From Candidatus Zhuqueibacterota bacterium (lineage in GTDB: Bacteria > KSB1 > UBA2214), in assembly GCA_022706175.1 (NCBI GenBank), contig JAKJDB010000060.1, positions 1 through 9,670 on the forward strand: a DNA stretch of 9,670 bases. Reading direction: 5' to 3'. A model generated the notes under the pieces. That model saw only the letters and a list, made by a program, of their open reading frames with translations. It did not search any database and had not been told where the DNA came from. The position numbers and the translations under genes were made by a program. Shown piece by piece: positions 9,626 through 9,670 of this stretch; the stretch's first letter is position 1, and the number at the start of each line of letters is the position of its first letter.

Positions 9626-9670
9626 CCATTACGGCTAACCCTCCAGCTTTAAATCAAACCGGCGGATCAC

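Larger units (their letters stand above)
9431..9626. repeat. Cluster of degenerate 28-nt palindromic repeats
   Basis: Three full copies can be aligned at 9431-9458, 9511-9538 and 9599-9626, plus 5' partial copies at 9487-9506 and 9559-9578. The first two full copies share the exact core AACTCTGATTGGGAGCGC, 80 bp apart, and differ at 4 of 28 positions. The third differs from the consensus at 5 of 28 and is the only one with intact symmetry. Segments between copies include AGCTCCAG (9471, 9541, 9569) and TTTTTCGTTA (9484, 9556), which also recur. Spacings are irregular (56, 24, 48 and 40 nt between starts) and short, so this is not CRISPR. It resembles REP/MITE-like intergenic repeats; no transposase is nearby. 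Confidence 0.75.

Noticed and set aside
9431..9626. Possible CRISPR array
   Set aside because: Repeats are degenerate and partly truncated, gaps between them vary from a few to about 30 nt, the gaps themselves contain recurring segments, and no cas gene is present.
9449..9652. 67-codon plus-strand frame across the repeat cluster
   Set aside because: The translation simply reads the repeats (Ser/Leu-rich, recurrent LPNSD), so it is not a protein gene.

Overview
The window looks like bacterial chromosome of moderately high G+C. The core genes are housekeeping or metabolic, and most of them have clear Shine-Dalgarno sites: AGGAG before gcvP, GGAG before the isomerase, AAAGGG before the cold-shock gene and GGAAG before the symporter. 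I cannot name the organism. The photolyase FAD-domain sequence reads like versions from Bacteroidetes and related FCB-type lineages, but the usable Shine-Dalgarno sites argue against Bacteroidetes proper. An uncultured Gram-negative phylum is a plausible guess, held with low confidence.

Layout. Positions 1-1309 (minus) hold the N-terminal 436 residues of a secreted protein with a TolB/WD40-like beta-propeller followed by the start of a C39-like cysteine peptidase domain; it runs off the left edge. An intrinsic terminator at about 1358-1385 separates it from an upstream sugar phosphate isomerase/epimerase-type TIM barrel gene (1393-2388, minus). A 298-bp divergent intergenic region with promoter-like sequence and TGTACAC-type inverted repeats leads into a cold-shock protein gene (2687-2887, plus), which ends in a strong terminator. 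A second spacer of about 300 bp precedes gcvP (3191-6064, plus), which encodes a full-length one-chain glycine decarboxylase P-protein. It is followed after 56 bp, which contain a 13-bp-stem hairpin, by a class I DNA photolyase gene (6121-7422, plus). Convergent to it, 14 bp away, is a sodium:solute symporter gene (7437-9176, minus). The last roughly 490 bp have no convincing gene; positions 9431-9626 hold a cluster of degenerate palindromic repeats.

How the parts relate. gcvP and the photolyase gene are co-directional and close enough to share a transcript, although the hairpin between them may attenuate or process it. The other genes appear to be separate units. The T-, H- and L-proteins of the glycine cleavage system are not in the window. 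No CRISPR array, rRNA, tRNA, transposase or defence system is visible. Nothing here amounts to a clear new multi-gene system. The items most worth a second look are the propeller-peptidase fusion at the left edge and the repeat cluster at the right edge.
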